The notes: generated by a model from the sequence alone, not told the origin. A stretch of DNA of 41,150 nucleotides from Gammaproteobacteria bacterium (GCA_011321985.1 DROB01000039.1:1-41150), one strand, 5' to 3'. Shown: positions 18,154 to 27,895, numbered from the stretch's first letter. A program made the numbers and translations.

Positions 18154-18413
18154 TTTTTGCCGCGAAGGGCGCGAAAAAAACGCCAATAAAACTTTTTTTA
18201 GTCTTTTCCCCGGGTCGGGTTAGCGAAGCGTAACCCGACGTTTGCATCGACTTTAAAAGATTGAAAGCGATTAACCGCAGAGATGCAGAGAAAAACTATT
18301 TATTGTTGCTGCGCCACAGCCGCAGTAACAAAAGAAAACTCTGTGTCTCTGTGGTGAATAAGCTTTTGATTCTAAGCTTTTCTTCGTGCTTTTCGCGTCC
18401 TTCGCGGCAAAAA
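18154..18413. repeat. Nested inverted-repeat element (MITE-like), about 260 bp
   Basis: The outer arms are 18154-18177 and 18390-18413: 24 nt each, complementary with one mismatch, with core TTGCCGCGAAGG. Inner arms are AACCGCAGAGATGCAGAG (18273-18290) against CTCTGTGTCTCTGTGGT (18339-18355). A third hairpin is at 18214-18239. The AACCRCWGAGAYRCRGAG type of sequence also occurs as remnants at about 7898-8000 and 24985-25075. The whole 384-bp gap 18101-18484 has no gene. Confidence 0.72.
18214..18239. repeat. Hairpin repeat GTCGGGTTA ... TAACCCGAC
   Basis: A perfect 9-bp stem with the loop GCGAAGCG. From memory this CGGGTTAGCGAAGCGTAACC motif is a widely scattered bacterial intergenic repeat; here it lies inside the larger nested element. 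Confidence 0.75.
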
Positions 18414-18484
18414 AATTGTTTTTCAAATATCGGTTAATGACCGATAGCTGTCTCTTGCTCAAGAGTGATTCAGGCTGTTACCGA

Positions 18485-19960
18485 TCAGGGCAATAAAGTA
18501 TCACCCATCAGGAAACGATCGATCTCACGTGCCGCCTCACGACCTTCATTGATGCCCCATACCACCAGCGACTGACCTCGACGACAATCCCCGGCTGCAT
18601 ACACCCCTTCGATATTAGTCGCATACTTACCGTGTTCGGCCTGGTAGTTTGATCTTGCATCGTAGTCTATATTCAGCGCATCACTGACGTAGTGTTCAGG
18701 CCCTAAAAAGCCCATCGATAATAGCACCAGATCAGCATCCCAGACCTTTTCGGTGCCTTCGATTTCTTCCATGGCCCACTGACCATCCACCTTCGCCCAT
18801 TGTACTTCAACAATCCTCACACCACTGACATTACCACTACCATCATCGATAAATTCTTTGGTCAGGATCTGGTACTCACGAGGATCACGACCAAACCGAT
18901 CGGCACTCTCTTCATGACCATAATCAACACGGTGGATGAGAGGCCATAATGGCCAGGGGTTATCTTCTGCTCGCTCAACAGGTGATTGTGGAAGCAGCTC
19001 AAAATTCACCATCGATTTACAGCCGTGCCGCAATGAAGTTCCGATACAATCTGTACCGGTATCACCACCACCGATGACGATAACATCTTTACCTTTAGCT
19101 GAAATAAAGTTACCGTCGTTCAGATCAGAATCGAGCAGGCTTCTGGTATTCGCCGTCAGAAAATCCATCGCAAAATGCACGCCGTTCAACTCGCGGCCCG
19201 GGATCTCCAGATCACGCGCTTTCGTTGCTCCGGTGGTAAACAGGATCGCATCATTTTCATCCCGCAAGGTCTTAACATCGACCGCATCACTACCACTGCC
19301 ACCGACATCGGCACTGGTGATAAAAGTGACACCCTCCTCTTTCAACAGGTCAACACGACGCTGCACCACATCTTTACCCAGTTTCATATTAGGGATGCCG
19401 TACATCAATAATCCACCGATACGGTCTGCGCGCTCGTATACGGTAACGCTGTGCCCGGCTTTGTTTAGCTGTGCCGCTGCTGCCATTCCCGCTGGGCCGG
19501 AACCGATGACTGCTACTTTTTTGCCGGTACGGTGCTCAGGTGATTGCGCTCTGATCCAGCCTTCTGCAAAACCTTTATCGACGATCGCATTTTCGATATT
19601 TTTGATGGTGACCGCCGGATTAGTGATGCCCAGCACGCAGGAACCTTCACAGGGTGCCGGACAGACACGACCGGTAAACTCCGGAAAATTATTGGTCTTA
19701 TGCAGACGGTTCAGTGCTGCCTGCCATCGGTCGGTATAGACCAGATGATTCCATTCCGGGATAAGATTATTGACCGGGCAACCATTGTCGGACTGACAGA
19801 ATGGAACACCACAGTCCATACAACGCGCACCCTGATTTTTCAGACTATCGATATCGTGTGTCCCGGTAAAGATCTCACCATAATCTTTGATCCGCACACT
19901 CACTTCACGGTAACTTTCTGTCTTGCGTTTAAACTCTTTAAAACCTGTAGGCTTGCCCAT
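18485..19960 (-). CDS. gltD: Glutamate synthase small subunit
   Basis: GltD (491 aa) is the FAD/NADPH subunit of glutamate synthase; it passes electrons to GltB, which converts glutamine and 2-oxoglutarate to two glutamates. The N-terminal part holds the cysteine clusters for [4Fe-4S] centres (CMDCGVPFCQ, then CPAPCEGSC). The FAD site is VIGSGPAGMAAAAQLNKAGH and the NADPH site VIVIGGGDTGTDC; near the C-terminus IEGVYAAGDCRRGQSLVVW closes the FAD fold. Length is slightly above E. coli GltD (472 aa). It lies after gltB on the same strand with a 166-bp gap that contains a folded repeat, so the amount of GltD relative to GltB may be set there (inference). Confidence 0.96.
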   Translation of the reverse strand: MGKPTGFKEFKRKTESYREVSVRIKDYGEIFTGTHDIDSLKNQGARCMDCGVPFCQSDNGCPVNNLIPEWNHLVYTDRWQAALNRLHKTNNFPEFTGRVCPAPCEGSCVLGITNPAVTIKNIENAIVDKGFAEGWIRAQSPEHRTGKKVAVIGSGPAGMAAAAQLNKAGHSVTVYERADRIGGLLMYGIPNMKLGKDVVQRRVDLLKEEGVTFITSADVGGSGSDAVDVKTLRDENDAILFTTGATKARDLEIPGRELNGVHFAMDFLTANTRSLLDSDLNDGNFISAKGKDVIVIGGGDTGTDCIGTSLRHGCKSMVNFELLPQSPVERAEDNPWPLWPLIHRVDYGHEESADRFGRDPREYQILTKEFIDDGSGNVSGVRIVEVQWAKVDGQWAMEEIEGTEKVWDADLVLLSMGFLGPEHYVSDALNIDYDARSNYQAEHGKYATNIEGVYAAGDCRRGQSLVVWGINEGREAAREIDRFLMGDTLLP

Positions 19961-19996
19961 TATTATTCTCTGATTTTTTACTTATATTACTGAAAC

Positions 19997-20090
19997 GGAA
20001 ATACAGGATACGCTTTGTTCAAGACCGTCAGCCGCAGGGATGCGGATGTCGAGCCTACATGGATGTATCCACAGCGTGTCCTTTATTTCT
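19997..20090. repeat. Three-armed palindromic repeat between gltB and gltD
   Basis: The outer arms 19997-20014 and 20073-20090 are complementary with about three mismatches (GGATACGCT against AGCGTGTCC at the core). Inside are two small hairpins: CCGCA-GGGA-TGCGG (20032-20045) and TACAT-GG-ATGTA (20056-20067). The layout is an outer stem carrying two hairpins. Confidence 0.68.
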
Positions 20091-20126
20091 GTACTGCTTA
20101 GTAACTTACTGCTTAAAACTCTACCT

Positions 20127-23100
20127 TCAGGCTACAGCCTGCTCTTCCTGTTTTTTCATTTCCTGCAACACACGCTTGTAATCCGTAGGCATGACCTTCA
20201 CGAACTGGGTGACGACTTCAGACCAGTTATCCAGTGCCGCTCTTGCGACAGCCGAACCGGTATGAGTGAGATGATTTTCGATCAGAGCCTTCACTTCATT
20301 GATCTCTTCTTCGGTATCCAGTGATTCCAGTTCGACCATACCCATGTTGCATAGCGCAGAAAATGTTCTGTTTTTATCCCATATATAAGCGATACCCCCG
20401 CTCATACCAGCGGCAAAGTTACGACCAGTCTCACCCAGCACTACCACGCGACCACCGGTCATATATTCACAACCGTGATCACCCACACCTTCGACTACTG
20501 TCAGAGCACCACTGTTACGTACACAGAAACGTTCTGCCGCGATACCTCTGAAATAGGCCTCACCCGAAGTCGCACCGTACAGAACGGTATTACCGACGAT
20601 GATATTTTCTTCAGCAACGATGTGGCTGCTCTTTGCTGGATACAGGATCAGACGACCACCGGATAAACCTTTACCGGCATAATCATTCGCATCACCTTCC
20701 AGTTCGATGGTCACACCTTCGTACAACCAGGCACCCAGACTCTGACCCGCGGAACCTTGCAGCTTGATGTGCAAGGTATCATCAGCAAGCGGTTTACCCT
20801 GTCGGGCTTTGGCTAACTCATGCGACAGCATGGTACCGACCACACGATTGGTATTGACTACGGGCAGTTCCATAGAAACTTTTTCACCGCTATCTATGGT
20901 CGCTCTCGCGCGTTTGATGATCTCATTATCCAGCGCTTTCTCCAGACCATGATCCTGCGTCATGGTGTGATACACCTCGACCTCATCATGTGGTTTTACC
21001 GCGGGAGTCAACAATGCAGTCAGATCGATGCCGTTAGCTTTCCAGTGGTCGATCGCTCTGTCCGCTTCCAGCACATCGACCCGACCGATCATTTCATTTA
21101 CCGTCCTGAAACCCAGTGCAGCCATATGTTCACGCATGTCTTCGGCCACCATGAACAGGTAGTTCACCACGTGTTCCGGTTTACCCTTGAATTTTTTACG
21201 CAGTTCTTTATCCTGCGTAGCGATACCGACCGGGCAGGTATTGAGATGACACTTGCGCATCATGATACAACCCAGCGTGATCAGTGGTGCAGTGGAAAAT
21301 CCAAACTCTTCTGCACCCAGTAATGCGGCGATAGTGATATCACGTCCGGTCTTTAGCTGACCATCGGTCTGCAATACCACGCGTGACCGCAGATCATTCA
21401 TCACCAGGGTCTGATGGGTTTCGGCAACACCTAACTCCCAGGGTAGACCCGCATGTTTGACCGAGGTCAACGGTGAAGCCCCGGTACCACCATCATGACC
21501 GGCGATAACGATATGATCAGAGAAGGCTTTGGTCACACCGGAGGCGATGGTACCAACACCGATCTCTGCCACCAGTTTGACGCTGATACGCGCAGACGGG
21601 TTGGCATTCTTCAGATCGTGGATCAGTTGCGCCAGATCTTCGATCGAATAGATATCGTGATGTGGCGGCGGGCTGATCAGTCCCACGCCCGGTGTCGAAT
21701 GACGGATACGCGCGATATTAACATCGACTTTACCGCCCGGCAGCTCGCCTCCTTCGCCCGGTTTTGCACCCTGCGAGACTTTTATCTGCAGTTCATCCGC
21801 ATTCGTCAGATACCAGTTAGTCACCCCGAAACGACCTGAAGCGACCTGTTTGATCGCCGAGCGTTTGGAATCGCCATTCTCCATGGTAGTGAAACGTTTC
21901 GCGTCTTCACCGCCCTCGCCGGTATTGGATTTACCGCCCATGCGATTCATCGCAATCGCCAGAGCTTCATGGCTCTCCGCTGAGATGGAACCAAAACTCA
22001 TAGCACCGGTAACGAAACGTTTGACGATCTCTTTTGCTGGCTCGACTTCATCGAGCGGGATAGCACCGCCATTAGCGCCTTCTTTAAAATTTAATAGACC
22101 ACGCAGGGTCGCACGACGGGTAGTATCGTCATCAGAAACTTTGGCAAACTGCTTATAGGCCTCCTTGCTGTTGGTGCGTGCCGCCAGCTGGATGTTTGCC
22201 AGTGTCTGTGGATTCCACATATGCACTTCGCCACCGCTACGCCAGTGGAAATCACCCGGGTTATCCAGTACCGGCAGACGGATCAGATCACGCGAAGGAT
22301 AGGCTTTCTCATGTCGGCGCAGCGATTCTTCAGCCAGCACTTCGAGATTAACGCCTTTGATACGACTCGCGGTACCTTTGAAACAACGCTGGATAACATC
22401 TTCACCCAGACCGACAGCTTCAAAAATCTGAGCTCCCTTGTATGAATGCAGGGTAGAGATACCGATCTTCGCCATCACTTTCAGCATGCCTTTTGCGACA
22501 CCCTTACGGTAGGCGGCTACGATCGCCTCATCACTGTACTGCTCAGCATCCAGCAGACCTTCACGCTGTGACTGGAACAGGGATTCGAAAGCGAGATAAG
22601 GATTGATCGCATCGGCACCATAACCGATCAACAGACAATGCTGATGCACCTCACGTGCCTCACCGGTCTCCAGTACGATACCGATACGGGTCCGTGCCTG
22701 ATTTTTTACCAGATGATGATGCACCGCACCGGTCGCCAGCAAGCTACTGACCGGAACACGTTCGGGTGAAAGCGCTCTATCACTCAACACGATCAGGCTG
22801 TAACCCTCTTCGATCGCTGCACTGGCCTGTACACAGATATCATCGAGACATTTACCCAGACCCGCAACCCCTTCAGATTTTTCATAGGTGATATCGATGG
22901 TCCGGGTCTTCCAGCCGCGATGATCCAGATGTTTTATGGCTGCCAGTTCTTCATTGGTCAGGATCGGATGCGGCACCCGCAGACGGTGTGCATGCTGTTC
23001 GGTCGTTTCCAGCAGGTTGCCTTCGGGACCGATATAACATTCCAGCGACATCACCACTTCTTCACGGATAGAGTCGATAGCAGGATTGGTCACCTGGGCA

Positions 23101-24713
23101 AATAACTGTTTGAAATAATCGTAGATCATACGCGGCTTATCAGAGAGGCAGGCCAGCGCCGAATCATTACCCATCGAGCCGACAGGATCGCGTAATTCAC
23201 GAACCAGTGGCAACAACATAAACTGCATGGTCTCGACGGTATAGCCGAATGCCTGCATACGAGGAATAATGGTCTCCGGATCAAAGCCATGTGCTGCCGA
23301 TCGCTCATCCATGGCACAATCAAGATCAGCGAGTTTTATCTCCTGATTTTTTAACCATTCACCATAGGGTCGTTGTGTGGCAAACTCATGCTTCAGGGTT
23401 TCATCCGAGATCAGTTCCCCTCTCTCGAAGTCGATGAGGAACATCTTGCCAGGTTGCAGGCGGCCCTTGAATTTCACATCCGCCGGATCGACATCGACCA
23501 CACCCACCTCAGAGGCCATGATCACGCGGTCATCATTGGTCAGGTAATACCGACTGGGACGCAGACCATTTCGATCGAGCACCGCACCGATGTACTGCCC
23601 ATCGGTGAAAGCGATCGAGGCCGGTCCATCCCACGGCTCCATCATCGCCGAGTTAAAGCGATAGAAATCTTTTTTCGCCTGATCCATATTCTCATCAGAC
23701 TGCCAGGCCTCCGGTACCATCAACATCACCGCTTCCTGCAAACTACGACCGGACATCAACAAAAATTCCAGTATGTTATCGAAGTTGCCTGAATCCGAGC
23801 AGTCGTTTTCTGCGATAGGAAACAGGCTGTCTATCTCGCAGTTATAATCATCACACTCGACCACACCCTGACGCGCAGTCATCCAGTTGCGGTTACCCAG
23901 CAGAGTGTTGATCTCACCGTTATGGCTCATGTAACGGTTCGGTTGTGCACGATCCCATGAAGGAAACGTATTGGTACTGAACCGCGAATGCACCATCGCA
24001 AGATGTGAGGCGTAATCGGTTTCCTGTAGATCGAGGAAAAATGTTTTCACCTGCAGAGCATTCAGCATACCCTTGTAGATGATTATATGCGGCGACAACG
24101 AACAGATATAAAATGATTTTCGTTGTGATAACGATTTGTCGTAACGCAACAGATGTGTGCTGCGTTTACGGATAACATAGAGCTCACGCTCAAAATCTTT
24201 GCCTTCCACACCCACCGCAGCGATATAGAGCTGCAGGATAACAGGCTGGGCCAGTCGGGCAGTAGGACCGATATTAGCCCCTTCCGTATCGATCGGCACT
24301 TCACGCCAGCCCAGGCATTTCTGTCCCTGTTCTTCGATTAACTTTTCAACACCATCGATGCATTTTTGACGCTGCGCCTCATCGGTCGGTAAAAACACAT
24401 TACCCGCCGCATACAGACCTGCTGCAGGCAACGTTACACCTAGATCCTGCTTCGCCACCCGGGCGCAAAAGTCATAAGGCATGCCGGTCAGGATACCCGC
24501 ACCATCGCCGGTCGTCGGTTCGCAACCACAACCGCCGCGATGCTCCATACGTTGCAGCATGATCTCGGCATCGGTCACGATCTGATGACTGGCTTTACCC
24601 TTAATATGTGCAACAAAACCGACACCACAGCTGTCTTTTTCAAAAGCCGGGTCATATAGACCCTGCTTTTCAGGAAATCCGTGTTTTATCTGTTCTTGTA
24701 ATTTTGAGCTCAT
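20127..24713 (-). CDS. gltB: Glutamate synthase large subunit
   Basis: GltB (about 1,528 aa) contains the glutaminase, FMN synthase and beta-helix domains. A short propeptide ends before Cys (DSCGVGFVAHIKG), the N-terminal nucleophile after cleavage. The synthase domain has GGKSNTGEGGED and the 3Fe-4S ligands in CIMMRKCHLNTC; the C-terminal GXGXG repeats (GLSGGRLILYP ... MSGGIAYIWD) form the beta helix. No frameshift. A GTG at 24734 would add seven residues; I chose the ATG at 24713, but neither has a good ribosome-binding site. gltD follows on the same strand. The pair is the main ammonia-assimilation route with glutamine synthetase. Confidence 0.96.
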   Translation of the reverse strand: MSSKLQEQIKHGFPEKQGLYDPAFEKDSCGVGFVAHIKGKASHQIVTDAEIMLQRMEHRGGCGCEPTTGDGAGILTGMPYDFCARVAKQDLGVTLPAAGLYAAGNVFLPTDEAQRQKCIDGVEKLIEEQGQKCLGWREVPIDTEGANIGPTARLAQPVILQLYIAAVGVEGKDFERELYVIRKRSTHLLRYDKSLSQRKSFYICSLSPHIIIYKGMLNALQVKTFFLDLQETDYASHLAMVHSRFSTNTFPSWDRAQPNRYMSHNGEINTLLGNRNWMTARQGVVECDDYNCEIDSLFPIAENDCSDSGNFDNILEFLLMSGRSLQEAVMLMVPEAWQSDENMDQAKKDFYRFNSAMMEPWDGPASIAFTDGQYIGAVLDRNGLRPSRYYLTNDDRVIMASEVGVVDVDPADVKFKGRLQPGKMFLIDFERGELISDETLKHEFATQRPYGEWLKNQEIKLADLDCAMDERSAAHGFDPETIIPRMQAFGYTVETMQFMLLPLVRELRDPVGSMGNDSALACLSDKPRMIYDYFKQLFAQVTNPAIDSIREEVVMSLECYIGPEGNLLETTEQHAHRLRVPHPILTNEELAAIKHLDHRGWKTRTIDITYEKSEGVAGLGKCLDDICVQASAAIEEGYSLIVLSDRALSPERVPVSSLLATGAVHHHLVKNQARTRIGIVLETGEAREVHQHCLLIGYGADAINPYLAFESLFQSQREGLLDAEQYSDEAIVAAYRKGVAKGMLKVMAKIGISTLHSYKGAQIFEAVGLGEDVIQRCFKGTASRIKGVNLEVLAEESLRRHEKAYPSRDLIRLPVLDNPGDFHWRSGGEVHMWNPQTLANIQLAARTNSKEAYKQFAKVSDDDTTRRATLRGLLNFKEGANGGAIPLDEVEPAKEIVKRFVTGAMSFGSISAESHEALAIAMNRMGGKSNTGEGGEDAKRFTTMENGDSKRSAIKQVASGRFGVTNWYLTNADELQIKVSQGAKPGEGGELPGGKVDVNIARIRHSTPGVGLISPPPHHDIYSIEDLAQLIHDLKNANPSARISVKLVAEIGVGTIASGVTKAFSDHIVIAGHDGGTGASPLTSVKHAGLPWELGVAETHQTLVMNDLRSRVVLQTDGQLKTGRDITIAALLGAEEFGFSTAPLITLGCIMMRKCHLNTCPVGIATQDKELRKKFKGKPEHVVNYLFMVAEDMREHMAALGFRTVNEMIGRVDVLEADRAIDHWKANGIDLTALLTPAVKPHDEVEVYHTMTQDHGLEKALDNEIIKRARATIDSGEKVSMELPVVNTNRVVGTMLSHELAKARQGKPLADDTLHIKLQGSAGQSLGAWLYEGVTIELEGDANDYAGKGLSGGRLILYPAKSSHIVAEENIIVGNTVLYGATSGEAYFRGIAAERFCVRNSGALTVVEGVGDHGCEYMTGGRVVVLGETGRNFAAGMSGGIAYIWDKNRTFSALCNMGMVELESLDTEEEINEVKALIENHLTHTGSAVARAALDNWSEVVTQFVKVMPTDYKRVLQEMKKQEEQAVA

Positions 24714-24734
24714 ATTTAAACCGTAACTATCCAC

Positions 24735-25087
24735 ACAGCGTTTGAAACTTGTTTGCCGTCAAATTATATTTAATAAAATCAGGTAATTAGCGAATAAAAT
24801 CGAAAGACGCATCTGTTTTACCGACTGACTCATCCAGCAGATCTGCGCCCTGTACAAACAGGCACAAATAACGGGCAAGGCCGCCCATTTTAGCGAAAAT
24901 CAGCCCCTAAGGAAAGCGCTGAGAAGACACTGTCTTAATATGTATAAACTGACCTGGTATGGTCAAAACAAAGTCAAAAGCTTTCACTGCAGAGAAAAGC
25001 CTGGATTTGTTAATAACGCCGCAGGTGCTGTTAACAAAATAAAACTCTGCGCCGCTGCGGTGATAGTTTTTTACTCTACGGAAAAAT
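24735..25087. other. Intergenic region upstream of gltB
   Basis: About 350 bp without a gene. On the minus strand a TATAAT about 50 nt before the gltB start is the best -10, but I find no good -35 and no sigma54 site. The half nearest 25087 has ACTGCAGAGAAAAG and CTCTGCGCCGCTGCGGTGA, which resembles the AACCGCAGAG/CTCTGCGGT repeat family seen at 18273-18355. Confidence 0.55.
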
Positions 25088-25849
25088 TTACCAGGCCCGT
25101 ACCTGATTTAGCCAACTGGTAAAGAACAGCTCACCCTGCACTTCCAGCTGGTTGGCGTAACGCCGTGTATCTTCGCGCAGCCGTTCGACGTTGATACCCG
25201 GCGTGCTCATGATCTCCCCGATATGGCCGATAAACCATTTTTCCATCGAACGCTGCGTGATCTCCGGGTGAAACTGCAGGGCAAGCACGTTGTTGCCGTA
25301 GCTAAAGGCCTGGTTGGCATAGATTTCGCTGGAAGCGAGTAACACCGCACCGTCAGGCAGATCGAAGGTCTCACCATGCCAGTGCAGCATAGAGCAATGC
25401 CGTGCATCAAGGTAGCGCAGAGCCGACTGCTCACCGGCCTCCGTCAACTCCAGGCCATGCCAGCCGATCTCTTTTTCGCCACCCGAGTAGACTTCGGCAT
25501 CCAACGCCCTGGCAATCAGCTGCGCCCCGAGACAGATACCCAGCGTAGGCAGATCCGCAGCAATACGCTGTTTCAGCAGGTTGATCTCTGTCTCTAAAAA
25601 CGGAAACATATCGATATCATTAACACTGACAGGACCGCCCAGTATGACCAGCAGATCACTGGACAAGGCCTCTGCCTGGAGCAGGCCTTCCGGTTCCAGC
25701 GCAAAATCGGCAGCCTCGATATAGTTGATATCAATATTTTCAGCCTGCAATACCGGAGTAAAACTGGCCAGATCCTCAAAGGCCAGATGACGCACCACAT
25801 TGACTACTTTATTCTTTCCCATATCTTCGACCATTGGCGTAAAATGCAA
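25088..25849 (-). CDS. Class I glutamine amidotransferase (GMP synthase-like)
   Basis: A 253-residue stand-alone class I glutaminase domain. The catalytic triad is visible: Cys106 in LGICLGAQL, and His194 and Glu196 in QFHPEI. The overall pattern (ILGGPVSVND, EIGWHGLELT, LHWHGETFDLP) matches the GMP synthase-like amidotransferase family, often annotated as glutamine amidotransferase of unknown acceptor; it is not full GuaA, having no ATP-pyrophosphatase domain. The true start may be Met at residue 6 or 10 (MGKNKVVNVV looks like a natural N-terminus, 25822). It is divergent from purC with a 48-bp gap, so the two could share regulation. Confidence 0.85.
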   Translation of the reverse strand: MHFTPMVEDMGKNKVVNVVRHLAFEDLASFTPVLQAENIDINYIEAADFALEPEGLLQAEALSSDLLVILGGPVSVNDIDMFPFLETEINLLKQRIAADLPTLGICLGAQLIARALDAEVYSGGEKEIGWHGLELTEAGEQSALRYLDARHCSMLHWHGETFDLPDGAVLLASSEIYANQAFSYGNNVLALQFHPEITQRSMEKWFIGHIGEIMSTPGINVERLREDTRRYANQLEVQGELFFTSWLNQVRAW

Positions 25850-25897
25850 ATCTCGTCTCTGTACACGATGAATACACCCGAAGTTTAACGCAAATAG

Positions 25898-26791
25898 ATG
25901 ATAAAGATGCCTGACACATTACACACCAGTCATATAAAGAGCCTCCCCCTGCTACATAACGGCAAAGTCCGCGACATCTATGATATCGATGAATCACATA
26001 TGCTCATCGTCACCACAGACCGTATCTCCGCCTTCGATGTCATCATGCCGACACCGGTCCCTGGCAAGGGCATCATACTGAATCAGGTAACCCGATTCTG
26101 GATGGACAGGATGGCACACATCATCCCCAACCAGCAATGCGATCTCAGACTGGAAGATGTCCTGCCCGATGCGGCGGAACGCAGGGAAGTCGAAAATCAC
26201 GCGATGATCGTAAAAAAGCTCAAAGCCCTGCCCGTCGAGGCCATCGTCCGGGGTTATATCATCGGCTCTGGCTGGAAGGACTACCAGGCGACCGGCGCTA
26301 TCTGCGGTATAGCACTGCCCGCCAACCTGCAACTGGCCGATAGACTACCGGAAGCCATCTTTACGCCATCAACAAAAGCCGCCGTGGGCGCACATGACGA
26401 AAACATCGACTATACTCAATCAAAGGCGTTGCTGGGTGAAGACATCGCCCGACAGGTCCGCGATGTCAGCCTGCAGCTCTACAGAGAAGCCGCCGACTAC
26501 GCCCTGGAACGCGGCATCATTATCGCCGACACCAAATTTGAATTTGGACTCGATAGAGATGGCCGACTAACCCTGATAGATGAAGTATTAACACCCGACT
26601 CATCACGGTTCTGGCCCAAGGAAGAATATCAACCCGGTAGCAGCCCGGTCAGTTTCGATAAGCAGTTCGTACGTGATTATCTGGAAACACTGGACTGGAA
26701 CAAGACGGCCCCAGGCCCTGAATTGCCGGACTCAATTGTGACAAAAACAGCCGAAAAATATGAATATGCAAAAAAATTACTTATGGAGTAA
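25898..26791 (+). CDS. purC: Phosphoribosylaminoimidazole-succinocarboxamide synthase
   Basis: PurC (297 aa) joins aspartate to CAIR with ATP to give SAICAR in purine synthesis. This is the long form of about 300 aa, rather than the 237-aa E. coli form. Motifs include GKVRDIYDI with the following TTDRISAFDV, the substrate loop EAIVRGYIIGSGWKDYQ, and TKFEFGLD near the C-terminus. An in-frame ATG at 25907 (MPDTLH) is an alternative start; neither has an obvious ribosome-binding site. bioD follows 5 nt after its stop, so they are co-transcribed. Confidence 0.95.
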   Translation: MIKMPDTLHTSHIKSLPLLHNGKVRDIYDIDESHMLIVTTDRISAFDVIMPTPVPGKGIILNQVTRFWMDRMAHIIPNQQCDLRLEDVLPDAAERREVENHAMIVKKLKALPVEAIVRGYIIGSGWKDYQATGAICGIALPANLQLADRLPEAIFTPSTKAAVGAHDENIDYTQSKALLGEDIARQVRDVSLQLYREAADYALERGIIIADTKFEFGLDRDGRLTLIDEVLTPDSSRFWPKEEYQPGSSPVSFDKQFVRDYLETLDWNKTAPGPELPDSIVTKTAEKYEYAKKLLME

Positions 26792-26796
26792 TCTGC

Positions 26797-27498
26797 ATGA
26801 AAGGTGTTTTTATCACAGGAACCGGCACAGAGGTGGGCAAGACCCTTGTCGGTGTCGGAATCGCCAGACAACTTGATCAGAAAAATATAACTGTTGTCCC
26901 CAGAAAACCAATCGAATCCGGCTGCATCAGGCAGGGTGATGAGCTCATCCCGCAGGATGCGAGCGCATTAAGAGATGCCGCCAACTACCGTGGCCCGCTG
27001 TCCGAGGTGTGTCCCTATCGTTTCGAACCCCCGATCTCACCGGTACGTGCCGCCCATCTTGCCAATAAAATATTAACCACCGAACAACTGGTCAATATTT
27101 GCCTACAGGGCAGTGAAGAAGGTTTCCTACTGGTCGAAGGTGCTGGTGGCTTCTATTCTCCACTGGCCGAAAATGGTCTCAATGCCGACCTGGCGGTTGC
27201 CCTGCAACTACCGGTATTACTGGTAGCCAGAGACCAGCTGGGAGCACTAAGTCAGGTGCTACTCAATGTCGAAGCCATTCAGATGCGTGGATTACACCTG
27301 GCAGGCGTGGTACTGAACGCAGTGGACGACGAGCAGGATGACCATATGGATAACTCTGCCGATTTACGTGAACGCCTCAGTTGCCCGGTCTTCACCAATC
27401 CCCATGTCACCACCGGCATCGCAGAACTGCCCGATACCTTGATCGACTCACTGACTACCCGTGTTACGGGCACACCCCACATAAGAGCGGTGCGCTAG
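26797..27498 (+). CDS. bioD: Dethiobiotin synthetase
   Basis: BioD (233 aa) closes the ureido ring of dethiobiotin from 7,8-diaminopelargonate, CO2 and ATP. The P-loop is GTGTEVGKT (residues 8-16; Lys15), where the common Asp of GTDT is Gly; Lys37 in RKPIESG corresponds to the substrate-binding lysine; and VEGAGGFYSPLAE is the second phosphate/Mg segment. Size fits the family. It is separated from the other biotin genes, lying 5 nt after purC. Downstream is a REP unit and then a converging FKBP gene. Confidence 0.93.
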   Translation: MKGVFITGTGTEVGKTLVGVGIARQLDQKNITVVPRKPIESGCIRQGDELIPQDASALRDAANYRGPLSEVCPYRFEPPISPVRAAHLANKILTTEQLVNICLQGSEEGFLLVEGAGGFYSPLAENGLNADLAVALQLPVLLVARDQLGALSQVLLNVEAIQMRGLHLAGVVLNAVDDEQDDHMDNSADLRERLSCPVFTNPHVTTGIAELPDTLIDSLTTRVTGTPHIRAVR

Positions 27499-27506
27499 AG
27501 CAGGCA

Positions 27507-27532
27507 TTCGCGGAATAGATTCCGCTCCTGCC
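27507..27532 (-). repeat. REP unit
   Basis: A 26-nt unit with the core GCGGAATAGATTCCGC and a slightly changed head (CTCCTGCC instead of CTCCTACA). It lies between bioD and the converging FKBP gene. A decayed relative (CGTTTATTCCGCGATT) is near 27993-28008. Confidence 0.68.
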
Positions 27533-27568
27533 AGCGTGGTTTCACCTGTGGGCGTGCTGTCGTGGGGA

Positions 27569-27895
27569 CTAACTCAGGCCGATCAATTCAACCTTGAACA
27601 CCAGGGTTGCGTTGGGCGGAATCACGCCACCTGCACCACGTTCACCGTACCCCATTTCAGGTGGAATCGTCAGTTTCCGTGCGCCACCGATCTTCATACC
27701 CGCGACCCCCTGATCCCATCCTGCGATGACCTGACCCGCACCCAGCTTGAAACTGAATGTCTGATCACGATCGAGACTGGAATCAAATTTGGTGCCATCG
27801 ACCAGCCAGCCGGTGTAATGCACCTCGACGGTCTGACCCGCGACTGCTTCATCACCATCACCTATGATCTGGTCTTCCATTTCTAGTTCAGCCAT
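27569..27895 (-). CDS. FKBP-type peptidyl-prolyl isomerase
   Basis: A 108-residue single FKBP domain without signal peptide, so cytosolic. It accelerates cis-trans isomerisation at proline. Visible motifs are VEVHYTGWLVDGTKFDSS, VIAGWDQGVAGMKIGGARKLTIPPEMGYG and the closing TLVFKVELIGL; the aromatic pocket residues (Tyr, Phe, Trp, Tyr, Phe) are present. It resembles minimal FKBPs like FKBP12 rather than SlyD or FkpA. GAGGT a few bases upstream of the ATG is a good ribosome-binding site. Its 3' end converges with bioD, with a REP unit between. Confidence 0.94.
   Translation of the reverse strand: MAELEMEDQIIGDGDEAVAGQTVEVHYTGWLVDGTKFDSSLDRDQTFSFKLGAGQVIAGWDQGVAGMKIGGARKLTIPPEMGYGERGAGGVIPPNATLVFKVELIGLS

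Noticed and set aside
24735..25087. Possible riboswitch or sigma54 control before gltB
   Set aside because: I found no sigma54 -24/-12 motif and no recognisable riboswitch core; only a lone TATAAT and a decayed repeat.
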